Shown one piece after another: positions 1 through 10,654 of a stretch of DNA of 64,000 nt (position 1 is the stretch's first letter; each line of letters opens with the position of its first letter). Position numbers and translations under genes: made by a program. Source of the DNA: Nereocystis luetkeana. Taxonomy: Eukaryota; Sar; Phaeophyceae; Laminariales; Laminariaceae. The notes below the pieces were generated by a model. It was not told where the DNA came from, did no database searches, and was given only the letters and a program-made list of their open reading frames with translations. The stretch covers positions 2,016,669 to 2,080,668 of the forward strand of contig JARUPZ010000017.1 of assembly GCA_031213475.1 (NCBI GenBank), in the 5' to 3' direction.

Positions 1-224
1 CGCCGGGGACTGTCGATGTGCCGCTGCTCAACACTCAACATTCAGTTTTATTTCCATGTCAGAGAGGTGTACGACGTGCTCTCAGTTCTTTTTTTTTTGT
101 TTATCCTCCGGCGGATTGGTAAAAATAAAGCCTAAGCTCGCCACACTTCCACGTTCAGATTTCGTGCCGTGTGTCAACTTAATCCATAGATAGCTCCCCC
201 GGTCAGTTGTACGTTGTGTTGTAT
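1..224. other. no gene seen
   Basis: No recognisable repeat or coding signal. The phrase ATGTGCCGCTGCTCA near base 15 recurs near 42978, so this may be the end of an unnamed repeat. Confidence 0.4.
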
Positions 225-345
225 TGTTTTGTTTTCTTTCATCTTTCTTCGTGGGGTATTCTTCTACTCCAGAGTTGTTAAGGCCTGTCTTGTCACCCAA
301 CGCACGGGGCTTACGGCGACGAGTCAATGTGAGGATCAGCGGCAG
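225..345 (+). mobile_element. LINE-A 3' end, old copy
   Basis: The block TATTCTTCTACTCCAGAG, then GGCCTGTC, then GAGTCAATGTGAG is the diverged form of the LINE-A 3' end seen clearly at 31090-31180 and 56750-56830. Instead of the usual (AAC)n tail it runs into GGCAGCAGCAGCGGC. Only the last 120 bases or so are present, as expected of a strongly 5'-truncated LINE. Confidence 0.6.
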
Positions 346-663
346 CAGCAGCGGCGGCGAGGCTTTCAAGTGCGCGACAAAGAACGGCGTTTTTTGGGCC
401 AATCGCGAAAGTAGTCCATTCAAGCTACAGATTTCGGCTGCAATAATCAAGACCATAGCCCGTGCAATATTTTCGTAGAAAAAAAACATGCATGCAAGAG
501 GAGAATACACGGGACGGCCTCCTTTCGTACCAGCACATAACATGTGCTTTCAGTGGCGCTTCTTGGGCCTATCCCGTAACGCTCAGTCGAAGCTACCACA
601 AGTGGGCGATCGCATTCGGCCACAGGAATAAAAACGGCGACATGCTGTAGTCCGCGGACATAC
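346..663. other. no gene seen
   Basis: Short overlapping ORFs only, none with a recognisable domain. Confidence 0.4.
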
Positions 664-711
664 GGGGTACATATATCCCCGCGTTAGAAAACCCGGGGAT
701 ATATGTACCCC
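664..711. repeat. perfect inverted repeat (hairpin)
   Basis: GGGGTACATATATCCCC at 664-680 is repeated as its exact reverse complement at 695-711 with a 14-base spacer. A related GCGGGGATGTACCCGGGG follows at once. It could be a tiny foldback element or a structured transcript; no paralogue was seen in the window. Confidence 0.75.
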
Positions 712-950
712 GGATAAAACGCGGGGATGTACCCGGGGTGTCCCCGGGCTACCACAGGTAGTTGCGGGAGCTTCGAGTAACGTTCCCAAAGAGACGCACC
801 TCGATCTTGGACAGAGTCTCCCGGCTTTCCGTGGTGTTGATGTGGTACGGTCGGGAATATCGATCTCTCTATAAAACCGAGCAAACAAAAACGTGGGTGG
901 GTGGGTGGGTGGGGAGGGGGAAGTAAAACTTTAGTCGAACCGACGTACCA

Positions 951-1057
951 TTACGAGGTCCGATATTAAATAGGACCTACCGTACACAAAAAAAAAACTA
1001 TACATTCCGCTATTTTTACTAGCAATATTTGGTCCTATTTACTATAGTCCCCTGTAA
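951..1057. mobile_element. MITE-TA, degenerate copy
   Basis: It keeps the family order: TTACGAGGTC at the left, AATAGGACCTAC, an AT-rich middle, TTTGGTCCTATTTACTATAG, and CCTGTAA at the right. Both ends are mutated, so this is one of the older copies. Confidence 0.7.
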
Positions 1058-1557
1058 TATATATAGGCGATCTGCTCTCAACGTGACCGTATCAACGGAA
1101 GGACTGTGCATGGCACAGTTACGGGTGGGCTAATGTTATAATCAGAACCCACTATGGACCAAAAAAACAGGAAAATCTCTCTATGGGCCTCTGCTTACAC
1201 ACCATATTTGGTTCCGTTTGCTACAGTACAGTAATGCCGGTCCCTCTATCACATAATGCCGGTATGATATTCCCCAGCTAACAATACTGGCAATCGGCAC
1301 TATTAATAGCACACTGCCACAGCGGAAAACTTGATCTCATATGTGCAAAAGCGATTCCGCCGGCATTATTACAGCGGGCAGCCGGCAACCGTCACTAAAG
1401 AGGGACTACTACTGTAGCTCTTGTCCCGAAACAGTGCCATTGATAGCTCTCCATCAAATTTTCAGTACGCAGGCTGAGGCAGACTTGTTGCACCCTCCTG
1501 AAAATCTTCGCCTAAAGAAAAAAACACGCTACGTAGAAAGATGCTAGGAGACCGATC
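1058..1557. other. no gene seen
   Basis: AT-rich spacer. Around 1200-1235 there is a weak MITE-TA-like phrase (CCATATTTGGTTCCG), too diverged to call. A TATTAATA motif lies at 1301-1308. Confidence 0.35.
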
Positions 1558-2870
1558 ACGGTTTGACCCCTTGGCTGACGGCCACTCCACACCATGACCA
1601 CAACATCAAAGTCAAACGAGTGGACCGCGGATTGCCGCTTGACTGACGGCCCCTCCACACCATGACCACAACATCAAAGTCAAACGAGTGGACCGGGGAT
1701 TGACCGCTTGACTGACGGCCTCCGTCGCACACTAAACTATCAATAGTACCAGGTACGCTTTACGGAAGGTTTGACTCCTCGACTGACCGCCCCCTACACT
1801 AAGACTGGCACATTGACGGCCAAAAAAGTACACCACCCGCGGTTTGACCCCTTGCCTGACCGCTCTCTGCGCCAAAAATTGCCATGTTTAGGAGACCGCG
1901 ATTTGACCATCTGACTGACCGACCCCTACACTAGAACCAACATACTAATTAAATTGAGGAGACCGCGGCTGGACCGCTTGAATGGCCGCCTCTGCACTAA
2001 AACTATAATATTAAGGCCGCGGTTTGACCCCTCGACTGACGGCCCCCTACACAAAAAAGCCGCACAGGACGGCGAAAACAGGCAACATCCCGCGACTTGA
2101 CCCCTTGTACACTTTTTTTTTTTTTTTGTTGATCATCCCCTTTATAATCTTCGCACATTTTCTTCTCTCTCTTCTTCCAACTCGTAACTCAGATCCGGGG
2201 TCGCATAGCAGGCTCTTCCCACTCCCTTCCCGCTACGGTACGTGCCTTTCTTTTTATCGCGAGAAGATTTCAGCCTTTTCTTCCCTCGTCGACTCGCATC
2301 GAATTGTGCCTACCCTAGAAATAGAATATCGACGACAAAATACGTAGAATACCGCGATTTGACCCCCCTACTGACCGTCCCCTGCACAAAAACTAGCCTC
2401 TTTCACTAAAACTGGCATCGTTAGGAGACAGCGGTTTGACCCCTTGCCTGACCGCTCTGTGCACGAAGGCTGGTATATTTAGGAGACAGCGGTTTGACCC
2501 CTTGCCTGACCACCCCCTGCACGAAAGCTGATATATTTAGGAGACCGCGATTTGACCCCTTGACCGACCTCCCCCCACACTAAAACCAGCATCTTAAAGG
2601 CCAAAACAGGTAGAAGACCGCGCTTGACCCCTTGACCGACCGCACCCCACACTAAAACCAGCATCTTAAAGGCCAAAAACAGGTAGAAGACCGCGCTTGA
2701 CCCCTTGACCGACCGCACCCCACACTAAAATTAGCACAATAAGGCCCGCAGGAGACCGTCGTTTGACCCCTTGCCTGACCGCTCTCCGCACCAAAACTAC
2801 TACATTTAGGAGACCGCGATTTGACCTCTTGACGGACCGCTCCCTACCCTAAAACTAGCACATCAAGGCC
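1558..2870. repeat. degenerate satellite, unit about 50-75 bp
   Basis: About 17 units share GACCGCGGTTTGACCCCTTG, then CTGACCGCCCC, then ACACTAAAACTAGCA and AAGGC. The first two units (about 1573-1710) are a near-exact 69-bp duplication. A SINE-1 copy at 2111-2322 interrupts the array. TACCAGGTA sits inside one unit at 1747-1755. A single stray unit occurs at 26100-26125. No long open frame follows the periodicity, so I read it as non-coding satellite. Confidence 0.8.
2111..2322 (-). mobile_element. SINE-1, 5'-truncated, inside the satellite
   Basis: Read on the minus strand it holds the SINE-1 body (GCGAGTCGACGAGGGAAGAA, CTGAAATCTTCTCGCGATAA, GATCTGAGTTACGAGTTGGA) and ends in a run of A at 2111-2125. 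The tRNA-like head is missing. It interrupts the 70-bp satellite, so it is younger than the array. Confidence 0.85.
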
Positions 2871-3096
2871 GAGACGCTCGCACAAGTACCGGCTGCCTAT
2901 TTTTGCCTGTCGTATGGTGAGCCATCCAAAGAAACATACCGCGAGGTGGGGAGGGCACAACTTGAACGTGGGCTGGCAGAATATCGAGTGCAGCATTTGC
3001 CGATAGGTCATGTTGATCCATTTCAGCCTGGCGAACTCCAGCAGTCGACTCCTGAGCGAACCAGGCTGCCCCGTCGCGTTCCCACACCACTGGTGA
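2871..3096. other. no gene seen
   Basis: Spacer between two satellites; the minus-strand ORF crossing it is a by-product of the 26-bp array. Confidence 0.4.
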
Positions 3097-3382
3097 CGGG
3101 GCGACATTGATTGACGGTATAACGGGGCGACATTGGTTGATGGTATAACGGGGCGACATTGGTTGACGGTATAACGGGGCGACATTGGTTGACGGTATAA
3201 CGGGGCGACATTGATTGACGGTATAACGGGGCGACATTGATTGACGGTATAACGGGGCGACATTGGTTGACGGTATAACGGGACGACATTGATTGACGGT
3301 ATAACGGGGCGACATCGATTGACGGTATAACGGGGCGACATTGATTGACGGTATAACGGGGCGACATTGGTTGACGGTATAA
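3097..3382. repeat. 26-bp tandem array, 11 units
   Basis: The unit CGGGGCGACATTGATTGACG plus GTATAA repeats at exact 26-bp steps from 3097 to 3382, with GATTG/GGTTG and a few single-base variants. Because 26 is not a multiple of three, all three minus-strand frames stay open and show the same 26-residue peptide period, which explains the overlapping long ORFs here. I do not think they are genes. Confidence 0.92.
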
Positions 3383-3860
3383 CGGGGAGGTTGATTAACG
3401 TTACAGTGAGGAGGTTGATATACGGTAGAATGATGAGGTTGATTGGCGGTATAATGATGAGGTCTGGGTAGCTGTATGACGAGGAGGTCGATCTACCCTT
3501 TCACGACCGCAGTTCCGTTCTGTGGGCAAACTACTCAAGAATTTGAGTGGGTCGCCCTCAAAACGGACCTGCAGTCTTGAAAGAGGTTAACGGGGCACAA
3601 TGAGCAGGTTGCACTAACGGCACAGATGAGGATGTTGATAAGCGGTAGAATGATGAGGTTGACTAGCGGTATAATGGGGAGGCTTGAGTAACGGTAAACG
3701 AAGAGGTGGCATCAACGGCACGATGAGGAGGTTGCATTAGCGGCAAAAATAAGGAGAGGATCCGTTAACGGTACAAACGAGGAGGTTGCATTACCGGCCC
3801 AAATGAGGAGGTTGATCAACTCTATATGAGGCGAGGTTGAGCACTTAGCAGTTCAGAGGA
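3383..3860. repeat. degenerate continuation of the 26-bp array
   Basis: The motifs GAGGAGGTTGATAT, GAGGTTGATTGGCGGTATAA and GAGGTTGACTAGCGGTATAA keep the same spacing but have decayed. Isolated units reappear at 4360-4435. An old MITE-TTAA lies inside. Confidence 0.7.
3496..3590. mobile_element. MITE-TTAA, old copy in satellite
   Basis: CGACCGCAGTTCCGTTCTG, AAACTACTCAAGAATTTGAG and AAACGGACCTGCAGTCTTGA follow the family order and end in GAGGTTAA. Confidence 0.65.
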
Positions 3861-4747
3861 GAAACGTGGTGACTAAGGGTGACGATCGCAGCATCAGCTA
3901 CGTACGGTATGTGATTGATGAGGGGTGATACGTGTGGGTGTCGGAGATACGATGCAAGGGGCTGGACACGACGGCCGCAACACGATCCTGCCCTAACTGC
4001 TGGGCTCGTTAAAATGCGAAAGGAGCTGCCCCACAAACACCGACGGAGGCGTCTGATGCTCCATACCAGGCTGCCGGTCTCGAGATCGAGCGGCGTCCAG
4101 TGGCGCTCAAAGTAGAGAGCAGCGCGGCTGATAAAAACAATAGGCCGTATTGAAACGTTTTTTTTTTGTTCCTGCTCGAGCGTAGCGCCGAAACCGTCGA
4201 TGCTCTGGCATCACAGCGAAGTAGGAAAGGACGGGGGTTGTCGGTGATAATGGTGACGCCCAGGAGGTTGACAACAGAGAACGTGTTGGATGGTTTAGTC
4301 GTTTTCTCGGTTCCTCGAATGGGTCCAAACGATAGAAGAACGTTGTTTTGACGCTACGCAGAGGTTGACTAACGGTGTGAGGTTGGTCGGTGGCTCGACA
4401 AACAGGAGGAGCTAGCTAGCGGTATGACTTTGAGGTTCACGGACGACAGACACATACCTTCAGCGGTCGTCGCTGGACATCGTGTTCCGGGCAGTAGTAA
4501 AAGGCGCTGACGATCTGGTCAATGGGGTGCCTCATCATGGTGAACCACTCGCATTCCCTCCCTATCTCGCGTAGGGGATTCCTGGCATTAAGACATGCGG
4601 GCAAAAACACACACGCGACGGGGCAGGGTGCACACAAGGGACGTCAACAACCCCATTCCAACACAAATCTCGCGGGGGGGGGGCTCCTGGGGGGAGCAGC
4701 GAACACCGGCCAACCACTTGGTGTGTTCTACACGTCATTCGTTCATC
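3861..4747. other. no gene seen
   Basis: Mixed sequence with a few 26-bp satellite-like remnants near 4360-4435. ORFs of 60-70 codons on both strands carry no recognisable domain. Confidence 0.35.
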
Positions 4748-4832
4748 CTTTTACGAGCGTAGTCCTTTTTCGGGGGCAAATCACTCAAGTTGCATGCATT
4801 CCGTCTCCCAAGCGGCACTGCGGTCCTAAAAT
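4748..4832. mobile_element. MITE-TTAA, old copy
   Basis: TTTTACGAGCGTAGTCCTTT, GGGGGCAAATCACTCAAG and GGCACTGCGGTCCTAAAA match the family consensus with many changes. Confidence 0.55.
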
Positions 4833-4837
4833 GACCA

Positions 4838-4925
4838 CGTATATATACATATATATACGAGTATATCATACCAGGTATACAATATATATATATATTATAT
4901 ATAGATGTGTATATATATATATACC
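4838..4925. repeat. AT microsatellite with TA micro-motifs
   Basis: Mostly (TA)n. It contains TACGAGTA at 4856-4863 and TACCAGGTA at 4869-4877, both bounded by TA. Confidence 0.8.
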
Positions 4926-5100
4926 TACGCCAGCGAGTTGCCTTTTCAGTTTTTCGTTCAAAGTCGATGATTGGGTTACTGCATGTGAACAGGCCCACGA
5001 GTAAGTAGCCTGCCTCAGAGGGAAAACGTTGGCGCACCCCATTCGTACCATCTGTCTTAAGGCCCCGGGAAAACCTACCGCCCATTCTGAGGAGTACCGG

Positions 5101-5245
5101 GTATGGGATATCAGGCAGGAGGGGGCGCAGGAGGGGTAGGGGTGGGGGTGGGCAGGAGGAGAGGGGGGAGCAGGAGGGGAGGGGGGGGGGGGGGGGAGGG
5201 GGGACGAGGAGCGGGGAAGGCGGGAGGTGGTGGTGTGGAAACAGA
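5101..5245. repeat. G-rich purine tract
   Basis: Runs of GGGGG with A and T interruptions, including a long G run near 5170-5190. Such DNA can form G-quadruplexes. The Gly/Arg ORF across it is low complexity. Confidence 0.7.
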
Positions 5246-5254
5246 AGGAGGGAG

Positions 5255-5735
5255 GTGCATACTCATATCGTGCATGGCCGTGGCGGTATGATCATAAACC
5301 CTCGAATCCATACAATGCCGGGACGGAGCACGTCGGAGTTTCACTGACCAGGCAGGCATTGCTTGCCCCATGAAGGGCGGAAGGGGGGGGGGGGTGTACT
5401 CGATATGAGAGATGTACTCGATCTCATGCATGGTCGTAGTCGTATGACCATAGACCCTCGCATCCCTACAATGCCGGGACGGAGCATGTCGGGTTTTCAC
5501 CGACCAGGCAGACATTACTTGCACCAAGCACAAAGCGAAACGTGAGGTGTCCGGCGAGTCGCACGAAGGGTGAGCTGCATCCTACCAAGAACCGCTTGCG
5601 AGGCGGACTTGCATATGGATGACAGCTTCAATGAGTGTATTTATTTTCCGGTGTAGGCATTTCCAGAGACAGCAATGGGAGTACTATGTCACTGCCTCTT
5701 GGGTGCCTTACCTTGAACACTACGTGGGGCGGGGA
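5255..5735 (-). repeat. poly(C)-ended repeat, two units in tandem
   Basis: On the minus strand the core is GCCTGGTCGGTGAAAACCCG, CGTCCCGGCATTGTAGG, GATGCGAGGGTCTATGGTCA, then a C run. One unit spans about 5255-5365. The second, longer unit runs from the G run near 5387 to 5735 and matches 46672-47025 along its length, including CTCTTGGGTGCCTTACCTTG. No coding capacity is visible. Confidence 0.8.
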
Positions 5736-5904
5736 GGGGGGGGGGGGGGCACTGGCGGAGATAACCCTGCCCCCAAATATTTAGGAGCTTCCCAGCCAGC
5801 TCTCACCTCAAGAGTTCCCCATAGCCCATGATAACCGATGAGTTATGGAGGGCGCGGTAGCACTCTCCAATAGACGTCGATCCATCAGAAGTGCATAAAC
5901 CTTC

Positions 5905-5945
5905 GCAAAGGACAGTACAGTGCAGTACAGTGCAGTACAGCAGTA
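5905..5945. repeat. 10-bp tandem repeat ending TACAGCAGTA
   Basis: CAGTACAGTG repeats about three times and ends in TACAGCAGTA, a ten-mer also found near 25576, 57916, 59450, 60714 and 61444. Confidence 0.7.
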
Positions 5946-6108
5946 TAGGCCGACGAATAGGAAACGATCGATCCAACGGAAACGCTAGTCTCACTTTTTG
6001 GGGGAGCCGAAAAACTTGGATACAAAAAATCTTGCCAAACGGCGAGCACAACAACAGTAGCACAAATATCTCCCACCAGTGTACGAGTAGCACGTACCAG
6101 GTGACTAC

Positions 6109-6211
6109 TACGGGGGGCCATAGTTAACAGGACCTATGGTTAACATAAAAACCCATACATTTACCTATTTTTACTAACCATATTAGGTCCTATTTACTAT
6201 GGTCCCCAGTA
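6109..6211. mobile_element. MITE-TA
   Basis: Left end TACGGGGGGCCATAGTTAAC and right end TTTACTATGGTCCCCAGTAA are inverted repeats around an AT-rich middle. TACCAGGTG lies just upstream at about 6095. Confidence 0.88.
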
Positions 6212-6484
6212 ATAACAGCCTTTTGGGGGGGGCTCGAGGTCGGCGGGGGCGGTCGTAGCACCGCTGCGTAGTTCTATATATATATTGCATGGCGTTTTTG
6301 TCGGGTAGGGATTGGCTAGTGCGACGCCATCGTGCTAGTCCCAGTGTGGACCAGGTGACAGATCCCGGGGTCTAAAACAATCGTACATGAGACATCCGCC
6401 TCGAAAAATATTTGAGTGCTTTTGGGAAATCGCGCCGACGGAAAATCGAAGAGAAAACTGTCCGGAAAGACGCTCGGCCGGACG

Positions 6485-6740
6485 AAAGCTGTGTGTATAT
6501 GCGTTCTGCGCATTAAACCGTTCGTTCTACCCGTCGACATCCAGCACAACCAGTGTCCGTGCCGATCCTTCAATCCTATTGTTAGAGAGATACAAGCTCT
6601 GTGGTCACAAAAAAACTACGCCACAGAGATACTGTTGATGAATTTGTTATGCAGGAAGCAGAGAAGGCAATGCAGTGCCCATGTCGTCGTACTGGATACG
6701 ACAGGCACCACAAAGGTCGGACTCGGCCGAACAGGACAAG
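6485..6740 (-). mobile_element. LINE-B 3' end
   Basis: Read on the minus strand: GTGCCTGTCGTATCCAGTAC, then TATCTCTGTGGCGTAG, GACCACAGAGCTTGTATCTC, GAAGGATCGGCACGGACACT, GGTTGTGCTGGATGTCGACG, and finally a phrase close to GGTTTAATGTG ahead of a short alternating tail. The same block occurs about a dozen times in the window. Confidence 0.8.
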
Positions 6741-6762
6741 AGGTCCTTTGGGGGAGCGCGCG

Positions 6763-7107
6763 CGCGCGGGGGGGGGGGGGATACTCGATATCATGCATAG
6801 ACTCAGTAATTTGACCGGGGGTGCCTACCGGAACTGATATGAACAGGGGGCACGACGCGCTCAATTCTAGAAGGCATGGCTCAACACCCCCCCGGCTCTT
6901 CTTGGGATGCAGCTCACCCTTCATCCGACTCGCCCAACCCCCAACTCACGGCGTTTCGCGCTTGGTGCAGGCAAATGACTGCCCGGTCGGTGAAAACCCG
7001 ACGTTCTCCGTGCCTATATCGCAGGAATGCGAGGCTCTATGGTCGTACGACTACGGCTATACATGACATAAGTACACCCCTCCCCCCCCCCCCCCCGCCC
7101 CCCCCCC
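6763..7107. repeat. poly(C)-ended repeat, diverged pair
   Basis: A minus-strand fragment at 6763-6800 (G run, then TACTCGATATCATGCAT) is followed by a plus-strand copy at about 6890-7107. That copy has CCCGGTCGGTGAAAACCCGA and GGTCGTACGACTACGGCTAT and ends in a C run at 7080-7107. Confidence 0.7.
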
Positions 7108-7448
7108 TCGCCCCTCCGTCCCAACGAAACAATCTTCTTCATCTGCAATGTTGGTGCTGCGTTCAGGGCCTCTCTCGACAACCGTGCGCATGATCTCTCT
7201 CAAGAAACCTGAAATCGGGCTCAGGCTGGCTTTCCTCTTCTGGGCGCGCGCGAAAGCGCTGTTTCTTACGTTACGCTCGTACAGTAGTATTTCAGCCCCC
7301 AAGAATACGCATCACTTGGCGAAATAGTGCACAGCGAACGGCGCCTTGCGCCCAGGCCAGCCACAGCAGCAAGGGGTAAACTTTCTCAAAGCTTAGGCAC
7401 TGACTACTGTAGACAGACTGAGAGCTTCACACCTGGGTTTTTTGTTGT

Positions 7449-7551
7449 TACGGGGGGCCATAGTAAATAGGGCCAAATATTGTTAGCAAAAATGGTTGAA
7501 TGTGTAGGTTTTTATGTATGCCATAAGTTCTATTAACTATGGTCCCCCGTA
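7449..7551. mobile_element. MITE-TA
   Basis: TACGGGGGGCCATAGTAAAT at the left and ATTAACTATGGTCCCCCGTA at the right; ends well preserved. Confidence 0.92.
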
Positions 7552-8234
7552 ATAGTTACTTTCTATATTGAGCGGGCCGGGGCCGGAACTCCACATATAC
7601 CATCGTAGCAGTGCATGCATGCTGCCGCGGGGATGCACCTAATATTCCCGGAGAGTCCACAATGAAGGAGAGCTCCATGCCTACCTGCAGCAGGCCAAAA
7701 ACGGACTTGGAAAGAAACTGTACTCTTACAGTAGACCAATTATTATCGGAAAATATTGAAGGGCTCTAAGAACCGGGGGCTTTTGCCCGAAAACCTCCGC
7801 CGTTCACTCGGTGGGACTTTCAAAAACACCGGTAGACTTCTCAGGGCGCTCTCCTTAGGTTTCCGAGAGCCTTCTTAAGCAGGTTTCCGTTTCTCCAGAG
7901 GCGTAGCTTGACCTTTCGTGCAAGTTACCGGTTCTGTAGATATCATGATTTCTCACCAAAGAAAACGAAAGGCCCATTATTTCGGGCCAGTTCTTACGAA
8001 CCAATTTATTTTGGACCCTCCAGAGAAAACTGATTGGCTGCTCCAAAAAAGTCAAACCAGGAAGACTCTGGAGAAACGGAGAACTGTGGCAGAAACCTCT
8101 CGGACAACTCTGGGGGGCATTCCGAAGAGACTGCCGGTGCTTTTTACCGTCCAGCCGAGTAAGAAACGCGTATAATCGGCTTAAAAACTAAGTTCTGGGA
8201 GCCCGGGAATAATTTCCCATAATAATTGGTCTGA
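7552..8234. other. no gene seen
   Basis: Unique-looking sequence with one 85-codon plus-strand ORF (7918-8175) lacking recognisable motifs. Confidence 0.35.
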
Positions 8235-8330
8235 AGCTCAAAAAAACGCATGGCATCTAAAAATAGGTACCTGTCTTGAACCCGAAAAAAAGGCATGGCA
8301 TATTAATAGGTACTTGACACTAAAGACTGA
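8235..8330. repeat. 48-bp direct duplication
   Basis: AGCTCAAAAAAACGCATGGC with AATAGGTACCTGTCTTGA recurs as CCCGAAAAAAAGGCATGGC with AATAGGTACTTGACAC. The second unit carries TATTAATA (8301-8308) where the first has CTAAAAATA. Confidence 0.75.
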
Positions 8331-8362
8331 AAAATAAACGAGATAAACGTATTTTTTGGTGT

Positions 8363-8459
8363 TAACCCCTTTAGAACCGAAGTCCCGATTTGGGGACAAA
8401 GTACTTGAAATTTGAGTGGATTGTCCCCAAAACGGGACTGCGGTTCTAAAGGGGTTAAG
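8363..8459. mobile_element. MITE-TTAA
   Basis: Well-preserved copy: TTAACCCCTTTAGAACCGAA at the left and ACTGCGGTTCTAAAGGGG, TTAA at the right. The CCC-first ends inside TTAA are the hallmark of the piggyBac superfamily; at about 95 bp it can only be a non-autonomous derivative. Confidence 0.9.
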
Positions 8460-8570
8460 GATAGGAGCCCCCCCCCCCCGACAGTGAGAAACGTTTTTCT
8501 CAAAATAAATGTAGAAACGAATGTCTCAAAATGTGCGGTATACCTCCATCGTAGCGCGCTAGCGTAGTAG

Positions 8571-8673
8571 TTCGGGGGGCCATAGTTAATAGGATCTATG
8601 GTATACATGAAAACCTCTATATTTAACCATTTTTACTAGCAATAATAGGTCCTATTAACTATGGTCCCACGTA
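8571..8673. mobile_element. MITE-TA, worn ends
   Basis: TTCGGGGGGCCATAGTTAAT to ATTAACTATGGTCCCACGTA; both terminal TA-proximal bases are altered. Confidence 0.85.
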
Positions 8674-8744
8674 TTAGCGTGCTGGTACAATACACACCCT
8701 GGGACGGATTTTGGAACCGATGTTTTTTGCCAATCCACCCGAGG

Positions 8745-9190
8745 ATGAAAAAACAAACGAACCAACGAGCAAACAGAACTAACGAACATACAAACGACCA
8801 AACAAACAAACTTACCACCGACAAAACAAACAAACAAACGATCGAAAAAACAATCAAACGAAAAACAAACAAACTAACAAACAAACGAACGAAAAAACAA
8901 GCAAACAATCTTACCAGCGACAAAACCAACAAACAAACGAACGAAAAAAAAGTCAATCGAAAAAAACAAGCAAACAAAGAAATGAACGAACGAAAAAAAC
9001 AAGCAAACAAAGAAATGAACGAACGAAAAAAACAAGCAAACAAACTTACCACCGACAAAACAAACAAACGAACGAACAAACAAACACCATCGACAAAACG
9101 AACAAACAAACACCATCGACAAAACGAACAAACAAACACACGCAAACAAACACACCACCGTCAAAACGAACAAACAAACAAACAAAGCAA
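8745..9190. repeat. AAAC/AACG tetranucleotide microsatellite
   Basis: Imperfect (ACAA)n with ACGA variants. Internal blocks are duplicated: GAAATGAACGAACGAAAAAA twice near 8978-9030, and ACACCATCGACAAAACGAAC twice near 9085-9130. The Lys/Asn/Gln-rich and Phe/Val/Cys-rich ORFs across it are artefacts. Confidence 0.92.
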
Positions 9191-9510
9191 ACGGTGGCTG
9201 TGGAAAAATCTCGACGAAGCGTTTAGGTAGTACACGCATCGCTCGGCGTTTCCACATTTCCCCGCCGGCGATGAATAATATCCATCATATTCAAAATTCG
9301 TCTGAGGGCATTTTGTGCCATCTATCATATCATGCGTGTCGGGGTCGTCGATCTCGGAGAGCTCTCCTTTTCCAGAATTTCCACTTTCGAGACGGGGGCA
9401 GGGGGGGGGGGGGGGGGGGGGGTCGCACAATTTTGTGAACCTAGATTCACCTGTTTTTTTTTCTGCCCTTTTTGTGAAATTTAACTTTCCGGGTAATTTG
9501 GTTAAATTTC
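9191..9510. other. no gene seen; long G run
   Basis: Contains an uninterrupted G run at about 9400-9422. No coding signal. Confidence 0.4.
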
Positions 9511-9518
9511 AAAAATTG

Positions 9519-9735
9519 TGACAGATCGCCTCTGTATCTTCCAACACAATTTTCTGAAAAAAAAAGAGAGAATTCAGGAAAAAAAAAGCTCTCCCACAAC
9601 ATCGGCCTCTGTTACCTTGAAAAAAAGTGTCACTGATCGCCTCTGTATCTTTCAATACAATTTTCTTGAAAAACAAAAACGAAGAAAAAAAACTCGGGAA
9701 ATTCTGGAGAAAAAGCTCTCCCACAACAACGGCCC
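9519..9735. repeat. about 108-bp tandem duplication
   Basis: GATCGCCTCTGTATCTTCCA ... GCTCTCCCACAACATCGGCC is followed by GATCGCCTCTGTATCTTTCA ... GCTCTCCCACAACAACGGCC, with expanded A runs between. Confidence 0.85.
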
Positions 9736-10073
9736 CTATACGGCGGTGCACGTGTTCGGTTATTCACCTGGCCTCCGGGATCTTTCTTCTGCACTCGCAT
9801 GCATCAGTTGAAGTTTGATGCTGGTTCCGCCGCTTTTAACCAGATGGTTGTACACCGTGCAGTACTGCGGCTCCGAGTTGTCGTCGGGAATCGGGACGAA
9901 AATCTTGGAAGCACGCGGAGAAAACGAAGCAGGAATCCGAGAGGCGTTGTTCAAGACAAAAAAAAAAGTGGCGGTTTCTGCGAGTAGAGGGGGGAACCTA
10001 ACCTCATAACTAGCCTCATAACTAGCAACAGCATCGTGTTTTTTTAGGCGCATTGGGGCAGGAGGTTTTCTAT

Positions 10074-10177
10074 TACGGGGGGCCGTACTAAATAGGACCT
10101 ATGGCACACACACAAAACCTATACATTTGCATGTTTTCCCCAACAATATTTGGTCCTATTTACTATGGGCCCCCGTA
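10074..10177. mobile_element. MITE-TA
   Basis: TACGGGGGGCCGTACTAAAT to ATTTACTATGGGCCCCCGTA, flanked by T and A. Confidence 0.88.
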
Positions 10178-10219
10178 AATGTGTAATCGCGAGGATAACT
10201 CCCAGAAAAATATGTGTCA

Positions 10220-10395
10220 GTGATAAGGCTAGGGGTGGGGGGCAGGGTTAGGGTATTCGCTAGGCGTGAGGACTAGAGTCAGGGTTAAAGTTAGACGTGT
10301 TAAAAAGTTAGACGTGAGGGCTTTTACCCTCAGGGGTCGGGTTGGGGCTACGCATCTACGCCCGCCCATACCCTGATCCCACCAGCAAGTGCTTC
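10220..10395 (+). mobile_element. MITE-H-like remnant with telomere-like core
   Basis: GGCAGGGTTAGGG, AGAGTCAGGGTTAAAG, GGGTCGGGTTGGGG and CCCATACCCTGATCCCACCA parallel the centre of MITE-H at 31800-31890, but strongly diverged and without ends. Confidence 0.4.
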
Positions 10396-10516
10396 CGAGC
10401 CCGCAAGCTAAAGCGGGGCATTATAGAGCATGGCCCATTTTAAAGACCCCACGACAAGGGGAATCGGTATATTCCGGACCTCAAAACGTATGCCCACCAT
10501 GGGTGTATCCCACTAA

Positions 10517-10619
10517 TACGGGGGACCATAGTTAATAGGACCAAATATTGTAAGTAGAAATGGTTAAATATATAGGTTTTTATGTATACCACAGGTCCTA
10601 TTAAGTATGGTCCCCTGTA
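10517..10619. mobile_element. MITE-TA
   Basis: TACGGGGGACCATAGTTAAT to ATTAAGTATGGTCCCCTGTA. Orientation of the middle (AAATATTGTAAGTAG first) is opposite to the copy at 10074. Confidence 0.9.
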
Positions 10620-10654
10620 ATACTGACTGTGATAAGCCGCCGGTGGGTGGGTGC

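Noticed and set aside
2844-3367. Three overlapping minus-strand ORFs with peptide repeats
   Set aside because: They are products of the 26-bp satellite, whose period keeps all frames open.
3097-3382. CRISPR-like array
   Set aside because: Units are directly adjacent with no unique spacers; this is a plain tandem repeat in a eukaryotic setting.
8636-9257. Phe/Val/Cys-rich ORFs resembling membrane proteins
   Set aside because: Translations of the AAAC/AACG microsatellite.
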